A stretch of DNA of 64,000 bases from Caulobacter mirabilis. Lineage in GTDB: Bacteria; Pseudomonadota; Alphaproteobacteria; Caulobacterales; Caulobacteraceae. The DNA lies in the NCBI RefSeq assembly GCF_002749615.1, contig NZ_CP024201.1, positions 4,513,266-4,577,265 of the forward strand, given 5' to 3'. Below, piece after piece: positions 48,081 to 57,273 of the stretch (position 1 is the first letter of the stretch; each line of letters starts with the position of its first letter). The notes under the pieces were generated by a model that made no database searches, was not told where the DNA came from, and worked only from the letters and a program-made list of their open reading frames with translations. A program made the translations under genes and the position numbers.

Positions 48081-48599
48081 ATGACGAAGCCCGCCAAGCC
48101 CGAATCCGAGAAGCGATCCGCCGTCCAGTCTGAGGGCCGGTGCGCCTGCGGCGTCGTACGGTTCGAGATCGACGTGCCGGCGACCTGGGCCTGGCACGAC
48201 CATTCGTCGGCCACACGGCGCGCCAACACCGCCGCCTACATGACCTGGGTAGGAACCTGGAAGCGCCGGTTCCGGCTGCTCGACGGCGAGGCGGCGATCG
48301 TCCGCTGGGAAGACCCCGAGGCCAAGGCCACCCGCAGCTTCTGCGGCCGCTGCGGCACGCCGCTCTTCCTGGAGCGCCATCGCTCGCCGAAGTTCATCAA
48401 CCTCCCACGCGCCCTGTTCGCGACCCGGACGGGCCGCGAACCGCGCTATCACATGTACCTGGACCAGCAGGCCGACTGGACCTGGACCGGCGGGCCGCTG
48501 AGCCCGCTCAAGGGCTATCCCGGCGTGATGCAGGAACGCCCTCGCAAGAAGAGGGCGACGCCTCCATCGAAGGACAGCCTGTTCGAGCCGGAAGACTGA
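48081..48599 (+). CDS. GFA-type (glutathione-dependent formaldehyde-activating) fold protein with altered zinc site
   Basis: 172 aa. The N-terminal GRCACGVVRFEIDVP and the later FCGRCGTPLF are the first and last zinc motifs of the GFA family. The middle motif, usually CHCSxCR, is HDHSSATRRAN here, with no cysteine. The structural site may hold one zinc only. Its role is unknown; GFA members add glutathione to formaldehyde or act on small carbonyls. It lies 38 bp after the GST gene and might be the fourth gene of the operon. Confidence 0.75.
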   Translation: MTKPAKPESEKRSAVQSEGRCACGVVRFEIDVPATWAWHDHSSATRRANTAAYMTWVGTWKRRFRLLDGEAAIVRWEDPEAKATRSFCGRCGTPLFLERHRSPKFINLPRALFATRTGREPRYHMYLDQQADWTWTGGPLSPLKGYPGVMQERPRKKRATPPSKDSLFEPED

Positions 48600-48603
48600 A
48601 GGG

Positions 48604-50349
48604 TCAGGCCGCGCCGAAATGCCGGTCGAGCCGGGCGCCAAGAACCGGGAACGGCAGAATCCCAGCCGATAGGATGGTCTCATGGAACCGACGAAGGTCG
48701 AACGCGGCGCCCTTCGCAGCGGCGGCTCGGCGACGGAGGCGGGCGTATTCCGCCCCGCCAGCCCAGTAGCTCGGCAGAAACCCAGCGTACTCCGTCGCGA
48801 TCCCGAGCATGGCCCGGCGCTGTAGCGCGGGCTTCGTAATGGCGTTGCCCGCGAAGTAGTCCAGCGCCTTGCTCAGCGACCATTCCTTGGCGTGCATGCC
48901 CGTGTCGGCCGCCGCCATCATCGCCATTCGACGGTCCATCAACCGGTTGGCGTACCGCGTCATCGGATCGTCCGCATAGAGGCCCGCCTCAACGGCCAGG
49001 CGTCGTCCGTACTCCGCCCAACCCTCGACCGGGCCGCCCGCCTTCATGGACTTGCGGAACGGCGACAGCGTCCGGCTCGCGTAGATGCGATCGATCTGGA
49101 GGTGATGGCCCGGCACCAGCTCGTGAAGGACCAGCGGCGTCGCCCAGATCCAGGATGTGTTGGCCAGGTCGCCGCCGTTGAAGAGATAGGCGCCGCGCGG
49201 GTTCTCGTCCGTCGGCCACCGGTAGCGGCCGTTCACCATGATGTCGTTGTATTCCGGCGCCTGGGGCTCGACGCCGAAGGGCGTGCTCGGCGGTCGTTCA
49301 AAGAAGCGAGCATAGACAGGGTCGAAGCGCCGGAGCCCAGCCGTGAAGCGGTCCGACACTTCCTCGACACTGGACGCCTTCCAACGGGCGCCAGTCAGCA
49401 GTTCGGCATGAAACGCCTCGGCCGACCCCTGGAAGCCGATCTCTCGACGCAGCGCCGCCAGGTCCCGATCGGCCTCCGCCACGGTTTCCAGCGTCCGAGC
49501 GTGGACATCGGAGGGGTCGAGATCCAGCGTGACGTTGGAGCGGAGCAGGAACCGGTAGTAGTCCGCCCCTTCGGGAAGCCGCCACAGCCCGACCGCATCG
49601 TTCGTCCGGGGCAGGTAGTCGCTTCTGAGATAATCGGCCAGGCGGCGAAGCGCAGGGACGACGCGGCCTTCGGTCAGCGCCCTCGCCGTGGCCTGGAATC
49701 GCGCCGCCGCCGCGGCCGGGATCTTTGAAAGACGCCCCGTCGCGGGAACGAAGGCGTCGGCGGGCGCCGCCAAGATGCGATCGAGGTGACCGACCTCCGC
49801 TATGACGGTCTCCCGATGCGAGAGCACGCGTCTGCTCTCCTGCCCCCGAACCTTGGTTTCCACCTGTCCGACGTAGGCGGGAAAGGCCTCCAGCCGGGCG
49901 AGATACTGGTCAAGATCGGCCGTCGTCTGGAGCGGGGCCGTCGCAAGACGTCCTATCCCTATCTCGATCGCCGATCCGTCGGCGCTGAGCGGCGAGTCCA
50001 GCCAGTAGTAGCGATGGTGTCCGAGACTGGTTTCAAGCTCCCAGAGCAGGACGCCGAGCGTGTCGCGGGCGTCGTCGTCCAGCGGCGCGCTCTTCAACGG
50101 CGAGAGACGGGCGATCCAGCGCCTGGCCTGCGCCGCGGCCCGCTCCGACCCTTCGTAGGAAAGATCCGGAAACTCCTCGTCGGCCTTGCGATAGAGGATC
50201 GCGTTCGACCGGAGCCCCGGCGGGGTGCTCATGAACTCCGTGACGACCCCATCGAGCGTGTCGTCGGCGCGCGCCGCGACCGGCGTCCCGAGTCCTATGA
50301 GCCCAGCCGCACCCGCACACTGAATGAAACGACGACGCACGATCCGCAT
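48604..50349 (-). CDS. exported DUF885 (M34-like) protein
   Basis: 581 aa. The start ATG 50349 gives a twin-arginine-type signal (VRRRFIQCAGAAGLIGLG) with a GGAGGGG ribosome site before it; the frame extends to 50436. The zinc-binding HELVPGHHLQ is about residue 410, and EGWAEYGRRLAVEAG supplies a third ligand, the DUF885 pattern. Related proteins are putative peptidases/carboxypeptidases of the periplasm; the substrate is unknown. The gene converges on the GFA-like gene and follows the FKBP-type lipoprotein gene on the same strand. Confidence 0.85.
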   Translation of the reverse strand: MRIVRRRFIQCAGAAGLIGLGTPVAARADDTLDGVVTEFMSTPPGLRSNAILYRKADEEFPDLSYEGSERAAAQARRWIARLSPLKSAPLDDDARDTLGVLLWELETSLGHHRYYWLDSPLSADGSAIEIGIGRLATAPLQTTADLDQYLARLEAFPAYVGQVETKVRGQESRRVLSHRETVIAEVGHLDRILAAPADAFVPATGRLSKIPAAAAARFQATARALTEGRVVPALRRLADYLRSDYLPRTNDAVGLWRLPEGADYYRFLLRSNVTLDLDPSDVHARTLETVAEADRDLAALRREIGFQGSAEAFHAELLTGARWKASSVEEVSDRFTAGLRRFDPVYARFFERPPSTPFGVEPQAPEYNDIMVNGRYRWPTDENPRGAYLFNGGDLANTSWIWATPLVLHELVPGHHLQIDRIYASRTLSPFRKSMKAGGPVEGWAEYGRRLAVEAGLYADDPMTRYANRLMDRRMAMMAAADTGMHAKEWSLSKALDYFAGNAITKPALQRRAMLGIATEYAGFLPSYWAGGAEYARLRRRAAAAKGAAFDLRRFHETILSAGILPFPVLGARLDRHFGAA

Positions 50350-50452
50350 GACACCCCTCCAACCCATACGCTCCATTCGGACTGGAGGACGGTTGCGTGA
50401 ACCTTGCGCGGAACAGCCTGCGCGAACAAGGTTCATCAGGCGGAGTCGGCGC

Positions 50453-50962
50453 CTAGCCCAGCGCGGTCGTTCCCGCCGCCGGCAGGACGTCGACCAGCTC
50501 GATCTTGAAGATCAGCACGCTGTTGGGCGGAATCGGGCCGCCGCCCTGTGCGCCATAGCCCTGTTCAGGCGGCACATAGAGGATCCACTGATCGCCCGGC
50601 TTCATCTGCTGCAGGGCCTCGACCCAGGCCGGGATCAGGCCGCGCAACTGCATCACCGCCGGCGCGCCGCGCTGGTAGGAGCTGTCGAAGACCTCGCCAG
50701 AGATCAGCTTGCCTTCGTAATGGACCTTGATGTCGTCGGCGGGCTTCGGCGAGACGCCGGTTCCCGGCCCCTTGGCGATGATCTGGTAGAGCACGCCGGA
50801 CGGCAGTTTCTGAACGCCCGGCTCCTTGGCCGTCTTCTCCATGAAGGCGGCGGCGGTCGCCGCATTGGCCTGGATCAAGGCCGGGTCGATCTCGGCCGGT
50901 CCGCGATTACAGGCGACCAGCGTCAGCCCGGCGAGGGCGACGATAAGCGAGCGACGAAGCAT
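50453..50962 (-). CDS. FKBP-type peptidyl-prolyl isomerase, lipoprotein
   Basis: 169 aa. Lipobox LVAC gives lipidated Cys18. An N-terminal helical segment precedes an FKBP domain (about 58-160): VHYEGKLISGEVFDSSYQRG, LIPAWVEALQQMKPGDQWIL and PPNSVLIFKIELVDV. The aromatic active-site pattern (Y26, F36, D37, Y82 in FKBP12) is partly preserved. It helps fold exported proteins. It lies 10 bp after the threonine ammonia-lyase gene, so it may be co-transcribed. Confidence 0.92.
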   Translation of the reverse strand: MLRRSLIVALAGLTLVACNRGPAEIDPALIQANAATAAAFMEKTAKEPGVQKLPSGVLYQIIAKGPGTGVSPKPADDIKVHYEGKLISGEVFDSSYQRGAPAVMQLRGLIPAWVEALQQMKPGDQWILYVPPEQGYGAQGGGPIPPNSVLIFKIELVDVLPAAGTTALG

Positions 50963-50972
50963 CGATACTCTC

Positions 50973-52175
50973 CTAGACCGCCCGAGGCGGATATCCGCTG
51001 GCGCGCAGGGCGTCCATGATCTCCTGGGTGTGCTGGGCGTCGCGGGTCTCGATCATGATGTCGAACTCCGCGCCCTTGGCCGGCACGTCCAGGGCCAAGC
51101 GGTTGTGGGCCACCTCGATAATGTTGCCGCCATGCTCGCCGATGACGTGGCTGACCGTGGCCAACAGGCCCGGACGGTCGTCGCCGATGATGCGCAACGA
51201 GACCAGCCGTTGGGCGCGAACCAGCTCACGGGTCAGGACGCTGGCCAGCAGGCGGGTGTCGATGTTGCCGCCGGTGACGATCAGGCCGACCTTCTTGCCG
51301 CGGAACCGCTCGGGATAGGCCAGCAGCGCCGCCAGCGAAGCCGCGCCGGCCCCCTCGACCACGGTCTTCTCGACATTGCAGTAGAGGCTGAGAGCCCGCT
51401 CGAAATAGGGCTCCTCGAGCAGCAGCACGTCCTCGATCAGCGGCCGGACGACGCCGTAGGTGACCTGGCCGACCTGTTTGACGGCGATGCCCTCGGCGAT
51501 GGTCTGGCCGCCCGCCTGGGCGTTCATGCCGCGCATGCGGGCGGTGAAGGACGGATACATCGCCGGCTCGCAGCCGAAGATGCGGATATCCGGACGGATC
51601 GCCTTGGCCGCTACGGCGACGCCGCTGATCAGGCCGCCGCCGCCGATCGGCACCGGCAGGACTTCCAGGTCGGGCGCGTCTTCGAGCATCTCCAGGGCGA
51701 TGGTGCCCTGGCCGGCCATGACGTCCAGGTCGTCGAACGGGTGGACAAAGGTCAGCTGCTGCTCCTCACGCAACTTCTGTGCGTGGGCGGCGGCGTCGTC
51801 ATAGGTGTCGCCGTGGATGACCACATTGGCCCCGTGGGCCTGGGTGTGCTGCACCTTCACGAACGGCGTGCCCCGCGGCATCACGATCGTGACCGGCACG
51901 CCGAGGCGGGCGCCGTGATAGGCCAGCCCCTGGGCGTGGTTGCCGGCGCTGGCGGCGATGACGCCGCGGCGCCGCTCTTCCTCGGAAAGCAGCAGCAGCT
52001 TGTTCAGCGCGCCACGCTCCTTGTAGGCGGCGGTGAACTGCAGGTTCTCGAACTTGACCCATACCTCCGCGCCGGTGATTTCCGACAGCGTCCGCGAGTG
52101 GCGGCAGGGCGTGCGTTCGATGTGGCCAGCCAGCCGGCCGGCGGCGGCCTTGATGTCGTCGAGGGTCAGGGTCAT
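50973..52175 (-). CDS. ilvA: threonine ammonia-lyase with ACT domain
   Basis: 400 aa PLP enzyme. The PLP lysine is K52 in AYKERGAL, ASAGNHAQGLAYHG binds the substrate carboxyl and PIGGGGLISG the phosphate. The C-terminal ACT domain (about 325-400, LVSLRIIGDDRPGLLATVSH) makes this the short, TdcB/IlvA-like form with one ACT unit. It deaminates threonine to 2-oxobutyrate, for isoleucine synthesis or catabolism. Start ATG at 52175. Confidence 0.92.
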   Translation of the reverse strand: MTLTLDDIKAAAGRLAGHIERTPCRHSRTLSEITGAEVWVKFENLQFTAAYKERGALNKLLLLSEEERRRGVIAASAGNHAQGLAYHGARLGVPVTIVMPRGTPFVKVQHTQAHGANVVIHGDTYDDAAAHAQKLREEQQLTFVHPFDDLDVMAGQGTIALEMLEDAPDLEVLPVPIGGGGLISGVAVAAKAIRPDIRIFGCEPAMYPSFTARMRGMNAQAGGQTIAEGIAVKQVGQVTYGVVRPLIEDVLLLEEPYFERALSLYCNVEKTVVEGAGAASLAALLAYPERFRGKKVGLIVTGGNIDTRLLASVLTRELVRAQRLVSLRIIGDDRPGLLATVSHVIGEHGGNIIEVAHNRLALDVPAKGAEFDIMIETRDAQHTQEIMDALRASGYPPRAV

Positions 52176-52204
52176 CGCAGGTTGCGGTTAAAGGGCCCGG
52201 CCCC

Positions 52205-53299
52205 TCACCGCAAGCCCCGCAACAGGTCCAGTCGGCGCATCGCCTTCCCTGGCAGCTCCGAAACCCGGCCCAGAGGCAGCGCTTCGGCCGCCTGGCGCAC
52301 GCCGTAGGCGGCCTGGCGGATCAGCGCCGAGGCCGACGGGTTGCCGACGAAGCCGTGCGAAACGCCGACCGTCTGGTTCGCCAGCTCGCGCTTGAATCGA
52401 TAGTCCCCGGCGCCCAGGTCCAGACGATCGTAGGGGACGTCGTCCATCCAGCGCAGGATCGACTGGAACAGGATCATGCCCGGCGAATAGCGCTCGAACG
52501 CCGCCTCGTGGCCGATGATCCAGCTGTGCACCGTACGGCCGCCGTGGATGTCCAGTTGGGCGGCGGCCAGCTGGTCGCCGAAATGCAGGGTGAACAGCAC
52601 TCCGCCGAAGTCGGGATCTCGGCTGGCGAACAGCCCCCGCACCAACCGCTGCGGCCAATCGGCGGAGAAGACGTCCGTCTGGCCCGTCGCCTTCCAGGCG
52701 GCGCGCTTCCACTCGACCAACCTGTCGAAATCGGCCTTGGATCGCGAGAAGGCGGTGAAGGTGACCGGGCCGACCTCGCGTTCGACCTTGCGCCGCTTCT
52801 TGTCGGTGTCCTTGAGGGCGGAGACGCCCGCCTCCCGCCGCTCGGCCTCATAGGCCGCGTAGCCGCAGGACACGTCGATGACACGGGACACGTCCGAACC
52901 GCGGACATGCGGGGCGAAAACCTGCTGATCCTGCAGCATCTCGCTGAAATCGAGACGGCCGACGCCGAGCGCCGAGACCAGGGCGCGCGGATCGACCTCC
53001 AGGCCCGGTTCCGCGACCAGACCCTGGTAGTCGCACATCGGCGCGCCCGCCGGCATCGCCGAGAAGGCGCTGACGCGGGCGGCCAGAAAGCCCTTGGGGT
53101 CGTCCAGTCCGCCGATCACGGCCACGCGGACGCCGCGGTTGTCGGTCGGCGCGCCCTGCGCCTTGGCGACGGCGCGCGGCCAATGCGGCGAAAGGAACGG
53201 GCTCTCGAGCACCCGGTCAGCCGACTGCAGAGCCGTCCAACGCGCGACGGCGTCGGCGGTCAGCTCCCACGGCCTGACGACCTCGATCTTCACGGACAA
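52205..53299 (-). CDS. GNAT/FemAB-fold acetyltransferase (BcsL/CelD type, HfsK-like)
   Basis: 364 aa. The C-terminal half has the FemAB/Acetyltransf_6 pattern (KKRRKVEREVGPVTF, then WKRAAWKATGQTDVFSADWP, and LDLGAGDYRFKRELAN). Families like this transfer acyl groups to extracellular polysaccharide intermediates. In Caulobacter the homologue HfsK modifies holdfast, and this protein may be its counterpart, an inference from fold and order only. The start is TTG at 53299; GTG at 53293 is an alternative. Upstream of threonine ammonia-lyase on the same strand with a 29-bp gap. Confidence 0.75.
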   Translation of the reverse strand: MSVKIEVVRPWELTADAVARWTALQSADRVLESPFLSPHWPRAVAKAQGAPTDNRGVRVAVIGGLDDPKGFLAARVSAFSAMPAGAPMCDYQGLVAEPGLEVDPRALVSALGVGRLDFSEMLQDQQVFAPHVRGSDVSRVIDVSCGYAAYEAERREAGVSALKDTDKKRRKVEREVGPVTFTAFSRSKADFDRLVEWKRAAWKATGQTDVFSADWPQRLVRGLFASRDPDFGGVLFTLHFGDQLAAAQLDIHGGRTVHSWIIGHEAAFERYSPGMILFQSILRWMDDVPYDRLDLGAGDYRFKRELANQTVGVSHGFVGNPSASALIRQAAYGVRQAAEALPLGRVSELPGKAMRRLDLLRGLR

Positions 53300-53421
53300 G
53301 CGCTCCCCGACGGCTGAGCCCAGCGAATCCTATGACACAAGCGTTGCGGGAGCGTTTAGGCAAGTGCTCGCAATCGACAGGCGTATCGGTACAGTCGCCG
53401 GATCATCTCGGGGGAACCATC

Positions 53422-54714
53422 ATGCGCCTGGTCGCCGTCGCCGCCTTCGCTGTCGCCATCGCCGCGGGAGGCGCCGCTGGGGCCCAGCCCGCGCCGCCCG
53501 CCCCCAAGAAGACCGTGGTCGTCACCGCCGCCCGGCTGCTCGACGTCTCGACCGGCCGCTATGTCGAGAACCCCGCCGTAGTCATCGTGGATGGCCGGAT
53601 CACCGCGATCGGCTCCCTGGCCGCGATGACCCTGCAGCCGGGGTACGAGCACGTCGACCTGCCCGGCCAGACCCTGCTGCCAGGCCTGATCGACATGCAC
53701 GTCCATCTCGACGCCAGCCCGCTGTACGGCGGCTACACGGGTCTGCGCTTCACCGACAGCTTCTGGGCCGTCGTCGGCGTCGCCCATGCGGCCCGCACCC
53801 TGGACGCCGGCTTCACCACCGTCCGCAACGTCGGCGCCGACCGCTACAACGACGTGGCCCTGAAACAGGGGATCGAGGAAGGCTTCATCAAGGGCCCCCG
53901 GATCGTGCCGGCCGGCTACGCCATCGGCGCGACGGGCGGCCACTGCGACCAGACCTATTTCCCACCTTCGGTCGAAGCGGTCAGCCCGGCGGTCGCCGAC
54001 GGCCCGGAAGAGGCGCGCCGCATGGTCCGCCAGATGCACAAGTACGGAGCCAAGGCGATCAAGATCTGCGCCACGGGCGGGGTCTTCTCCAACGACGGCG
54101 TCGGGGTGCAGCAGATGACCGTCGAGGAGATCAAGGCGATCACCGCCGAGGCCCATATGCAGGGTCTCAAGGTCGCCGCCCACGCCCACGGACCCGAGGG
54201 CATCCGCGCCGCCATCGCCGGCGGCGTCGACACCATCGAACACGTCTCCCTGGTCGACGATCAGGGGATCAAGGACGCCCTGAAGGCCGGGACCTGGTTC
54301 TCGATGGACATCTACAACACCGACTACACCCAGGCCGAGGGCCGCAAGAACGGCGTCCGCGAGAGCGAAATCGAGAAGGATCGCGCCATCGGCGAGGCCC
54401 AGCGCCAGAACTTCTGCAAGGCGGTCAAGGCCGGGGTGAAGCAGGTCTACGGCACCGACGCCGGCGTGTATCCGCACGGCGACAACGCCAGGCAGTTCGC
54501 CGTGATGGTCCGCTATTGCGCCACCCCGCTTCAGGCGATCCAGGCCGCGACGGTCAACGCGGCCGCGGCGCTGGGCCAGGTCGGCGACGTGGGCCAGGTC
54601 TCGGTCGGCCGCTACGGCGACCTGATCGCGGTGAAAGGCGATCCGCTGGCCGACGTCAGCGAACTGGAGCGGGTGACCTTCGTGATGAAGGGCGGCGAGG
54701 TGGTGCGGAAGTAG
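53422..54714 (+). CDS. secreted amidohydrolase, Xaa-Pro/Xaa-Arg dipeptidase-like
   Basis: 430 aa. A signal peptide (MRLVAVAAFAVAIAAGGAAG, cleavage near GAQ) precedes an amidohydrolase TIM barrel: MHVHLD (HxH), KAIKICATGG with the metal-bridging lysine, AAHAHG and IEHVSL with further histidines and TDAGV with the catalytic aspartate. Relatives from Caulobacter hydrolyse L-Xaa-L-Arg/Lys or L-Pro dipeptides; the exact specificity cannot be read. The ATG at 53422 is preceded by GGGGG, a modest ribosome site. It is followed by a long inverted repeat. Confidence 0.88.
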   Translation: MRLVAVAAFAVAIAAGGAAGAQPAPPAPKKTVVVTAARLLDVSTGRYVENPAVVIVDGRITAIGSLAAMTLQPGYEHVDLPGQTLLPGLIDMHVHLDASPLYGGYTGLRFTDSFWAVVGVAHAARTLDAGFTTVRNVGADRYNDVALKQGIEEGFIKGPRIVPAGYAIGATGGHCDQTYFPPSVEAVSPAVADGPEEARRMVRQMHKYGAKAIKICATGGVFSNDGVGVQQMTVEEIKAITAEAHMQGLKVAAHAHGPEGIRAAIAGGVDTIEHVSLVDDQGIKDALKAGTWFSMDIYNTDYTQAEGRKNGVRESEIEKDRAIGEAQRQNFCKAVKAGVKQVYGTDAGVYPHGDNARQFAVMVRYCATPLQAIQAATVNAAAALGQVGDVGQVSVGRYGDLIAVKGDPLADVSELERVTFVMKGGEVVRK

Positions 54715-54727
54715 GCGTAGTGCGTCC

Positions 54728-54831
54728 TTCGAGACGCTCGCTTGAGGCTCGCTCCTCAGGATGACGAATTCAGCAGATCGCCACCCACGTTCGTCATGGT
54801 GAGGAGCCGGGCCTCAGCCCGGCGTCTCGAA
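54728..54831. repeat. 104-bp long inverted repeat (TTCGAGACGC ... GCGTCTCGAA)
   Basis: Left arm 54728-54768 and right arm 54790-54831 match at TTCGAGACGC, CTCCTCA and ATGACGAA with a mismatching middle (about 26 of 41 paired). It lies between the convergent amidohydrolase and engB genes. This type, reading ...CTCCTCAGGATGACG..., is frequent in Caulobacterales intergenic DNA. It might also stop transcription from both sides. Confidence 0.7.
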
Positions 54832-54842
54832 CCACGCAAGGC

Positions 54843-55481
54843 CTAGACCTCGCAGGCGGCCTTCACCTCGGCGCGCAGATCCGGGATGCCGACGCCCTTC
54901 TCGGACGAGGTCGCCAGCACCCGCGGGAAGGAGGCGGGGCGCTTGCGGATCGCCTCGACCGTCTTGGCGACGACCTTCTCGATCTCGGCGGCCTTCAGCT
55001 TGTCGGCCTTGGTCAGGACGATCTGGTAGCTGACAGCGGCGAGATCCAGCGCGTCCAGCGCCTCCTTGTCGACGTCCTTGAGGCCGTGGCGCGCGTCGAT
55101 CAGCAGATAGACCCGCTTCAGGTTCGGCCGACCGCGCAGATAGGCCCGGCCCAGGTCCTGGAACTTGTTCGCCACCCCGCGCGACACCCGGGCGAAGCCG
55201 TAGCCGGGCAGGTCGACCAGCCGCAGCTTGTCGTCGAGATTGAAGAAGTTGATCTCGCGGGTCCGCCCCGGCTCGTTCGAGGCCCGGGCCAGGTACTTCT
55301 GCCCGACCAGGGCGTTGATCAGGCTGGACTTGCCCACGTTCGAGCGGCCGGCGAAGGCCACCTCCGGCAGGTCCGGCGCGGGCAGCCCGTCCATCCGGAC
55401 CGCCCCCATCATAAAGGCGACCGGATGGGCGAAGAGGACGCGCGCGGCCTCGATCTCGTCCTGGTCGAAGACCTCGGTCAA
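54843..55481 (-). CDS. engB: ribosome biogenesis GTP-binding protein EngB (YihA)
   Basis: 212 aa GTPase. GRSNVGKSSL (G1), the G3 motif DLPGYGFARV and TKADKLK (G4) are present. It helps large-subunit ribosome assembly. Start ATG at 55481 overlaps the yidC stop, and its stop lies close to the long inverted repeat. rpmH-rnpA-yidC-engB is a conserved order near the replication-related region in alphaproteobacteria. Confidence 0.95.
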   Translation of the reverse strand: MTEVFDQDEIEAARVLFAHPVAFMMGAVRMDGLPAPDLPEVAFAGRSNVGKSSLINALVGQKYLARASNEPGRTREINFFNLDDKLRLVDLPGYGFARVSRGVANKFQDLGRAYLRGRPNLKRVYLLIDARHGLKDVDKEALDALDLAAVSYQIVLTKADKLKAAEIEKVVAKTVEAIRKRPASFPRVLATSSEKGVGIPDLRAEVKAACEV

Positions 55482-57265
55482 CCGATCGCCTTCCCCTCGC
55501 CGCGGATCTTGGCGAGGAAGTCGTCGATCGGGTTATCGACCTTCAGACGGTGCATGATGATGTACTGCTGGAAGATCGAGAACACGTTCGAGAACGTCCA
55601 GTACAGCAGCAGGCCCGCCGGGAAGCCGGCCATGATGAAGGTGAACAGGATCGGCATCAGCTGGAAGATACGCTGCTGCATGGGATCGGGCGCCGGCGGG
55701 TTCATCGCCGTCGTCAGCCACATGGTGAAGCCGTAGAGCAGCGGCAGCGGGCCCAGGTGCACCAGGGCGTCGACGCCGCCGATGAACGGCGTCGCGGCGA
55801 CGTTCCACGGGATCAGGCCGAACAGGTTCAGGATGGTGTGCGGATCCGGCGCCGACAGGTCCTGGATGTAGGCGATGAACGGCGCGTGCCGCATCTCGAT
55901 GGTGACCGACAGCACCTTGTAGAAGGCCAGGAAGATCGGGATCTGCAGCAGGATCGGCAGACAGCCCGCGACCGGGTTGACCTTCTCGCGCTGGTACAGG
56001 GCCAGCGTCTCCTGCTGCATCTTGGCCGGGTCGTCCTTGTAGCGGGCCTTGAGCTCTTCCATCGGCTTCTGGAGCTTCTTCATCCGCGACATGGACTCGT
56101 AGCTCTTGTGCGCCAGCGGGAAGAGCAGCAGGCGCACCAGCAGGGTCACCGCCAGGATGGCGACGCCGAAGTTGCCGACCAGGCCGAAGATGTACTCCAG
56201 CGCCATGAAGAACGGCCGGGTGAAGAACCACAGCATCCCCCAGTCGACGGCCTTGTCGAAGTCGGGAATCCCGAGCGCCTTCTCGTAGCCCTGCAGGTCC
56301 TGGACGACCTTGGCGCCCGCGAACAGGCGGGTGGTCTCCGTGACGGTGGCGCCGGCCGCGATGGTGCGCGGCGCGCCAACGTAGTTGACGTCGTAGATGT
56401 CGACGTCCTGGCTCGGCGTGACGCGATAGGACGCGTTGATCTTCTCGGACTGGTTCGGGACCAGGGCCGCCAGCCAGTATTTGTCGGTGACGCCCAGCCA
56501 GCCGCCCGTCGAGGCGAAAGTCTGGGAGGCCTTCTTCTTCCAGTCCTTGTATTTGCTGAGGCGCAGTTCGCGACCCTTGTCGCCGTCCGACAGGATGCCG
56601 ACCGCGCCCTCATGGACGTTCTGGCCCTTGCCATGGTGCGGGGCCAGGCCCTGCCGCTGGACGGAGGCATAGGGCGCCAGGGTGATCGGAACGCCGCCGG
56701 CGTTGGTCACGGCGTCGTCGATCGTGAACATGAACTTGTCGTCGACCGAAACCTTGCGGGTGAAGGTCAGGCCGTTCGGCGCGGCGTAGGTCAGGGTGAC
56801 CGGCTTGCCGGGAGCCAGCACGTCGCCGGCGGTCTTGGTCCACACGGTCTGCGCGCCCGGCAGGCCGGGGATGTTCTGACCGGTCCAGCCGAACTCGGCG
56901 AACCAGGCGTGCTCGGCGCCCTCGGGACGGAACAGCTCCACCGGCGGCGAATTCTTGGCCAGGGTCTCGCGGTAACCCTTCAGGTACAGGTCGTCGATCC
57001 GCGCGCCCTGCAGGCGCAGCGAGCCGGACAGCGCCGGGGTGTCGACCGCCACGCGCGGGCTGGCCGCCTTGGCGACCTCACGCGTGACCACCTTGGGGAC
57101 CATCGGCCCGGTCGGCGCCTGGGCCTGGGCGGCCGCGGCCTTCGCCCGGCTCTCCGCCGCCTTCTGGGCCTTCTGCGGCTCGAAGACGAAGAACTGGTAG
57201 CCGATCAGGATCAGCACGGCGATAGCGAAGAACGCGATCGTGTTGCGGGAGTCGTTCTGCTGCAT
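55478..57265 (-). CDS. yidC: membrane protein insertase YidC
   Basis: 595 aa. N-terminal membrane anchor (IAFFAIAVLILIGYQFFVF), then a large periplasmic beta-sandwich domain (about 60-340), then the insertase core with membrane segments after FMALEYIFGLVGNFGVAILAV, the cytoplasmic helical hairpin KSYESMSRMKKLQKPMEELK, and NPVAGCLPILLQIPIFLAFY. It inserts proteins into the inner membrane alone or with SecYEG. There is no yidD between rnpA and yidC (gap 8 bp), unlike many relatives. Confidence 0.96.
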   Translation of the reverse strand: MQQNDSRNTIAFFAIAVLILIGYQFFVFEPQKAQKAAESRAKAAAAQAQAPTGPMVPKVVTREVAKAASPRVAVDTPALSGSLRLQGARIDDLYLKGYRETLAKNSPPVELFRPEGAEHAWFAEFGWTGQNIPGLPGAQTVWTKTAGDVLAPGKPVTLTYAAPNGLTFTRKVSVDDKFMFTIDDAVTNAGGVPITLAPYASVQRQGLAPHHGKGQNVHEGAVGILSDGDKGRELRLSKYKDWKKKASQTFASTGGWLGVTDKYWLAALVPNQSEKINASYRVTPSQDVDIYDVNYVGAPRTIAAGATVTETTRLFAGAKVVQDLQGYEKALGIPDFDKAVDWGMLWFFTRPFFMALEYIFGLVGNFGVAILAVTLLVRLLLFPLAHKSYESMSRMKKLQKPMEELKARYKDDPAKMQQETLALYQREKVNPVAGCLPILLQIPIFLAFYKVLSVTIEMRHAPFIAYIQDLSAPDPHTILNLFGLIPWNVAATPFIGGVDALVHLGPLPLLYGFTMWLTTAMNPPAPDPMQQRIFQLMPILFTFIMAGFPAGLLLYWTFSNVFSIFQQYIIMHRLKVDNPIDDFLAKIRGEGKAIG

Positions 57266-57273
57266 GGAGCGGA

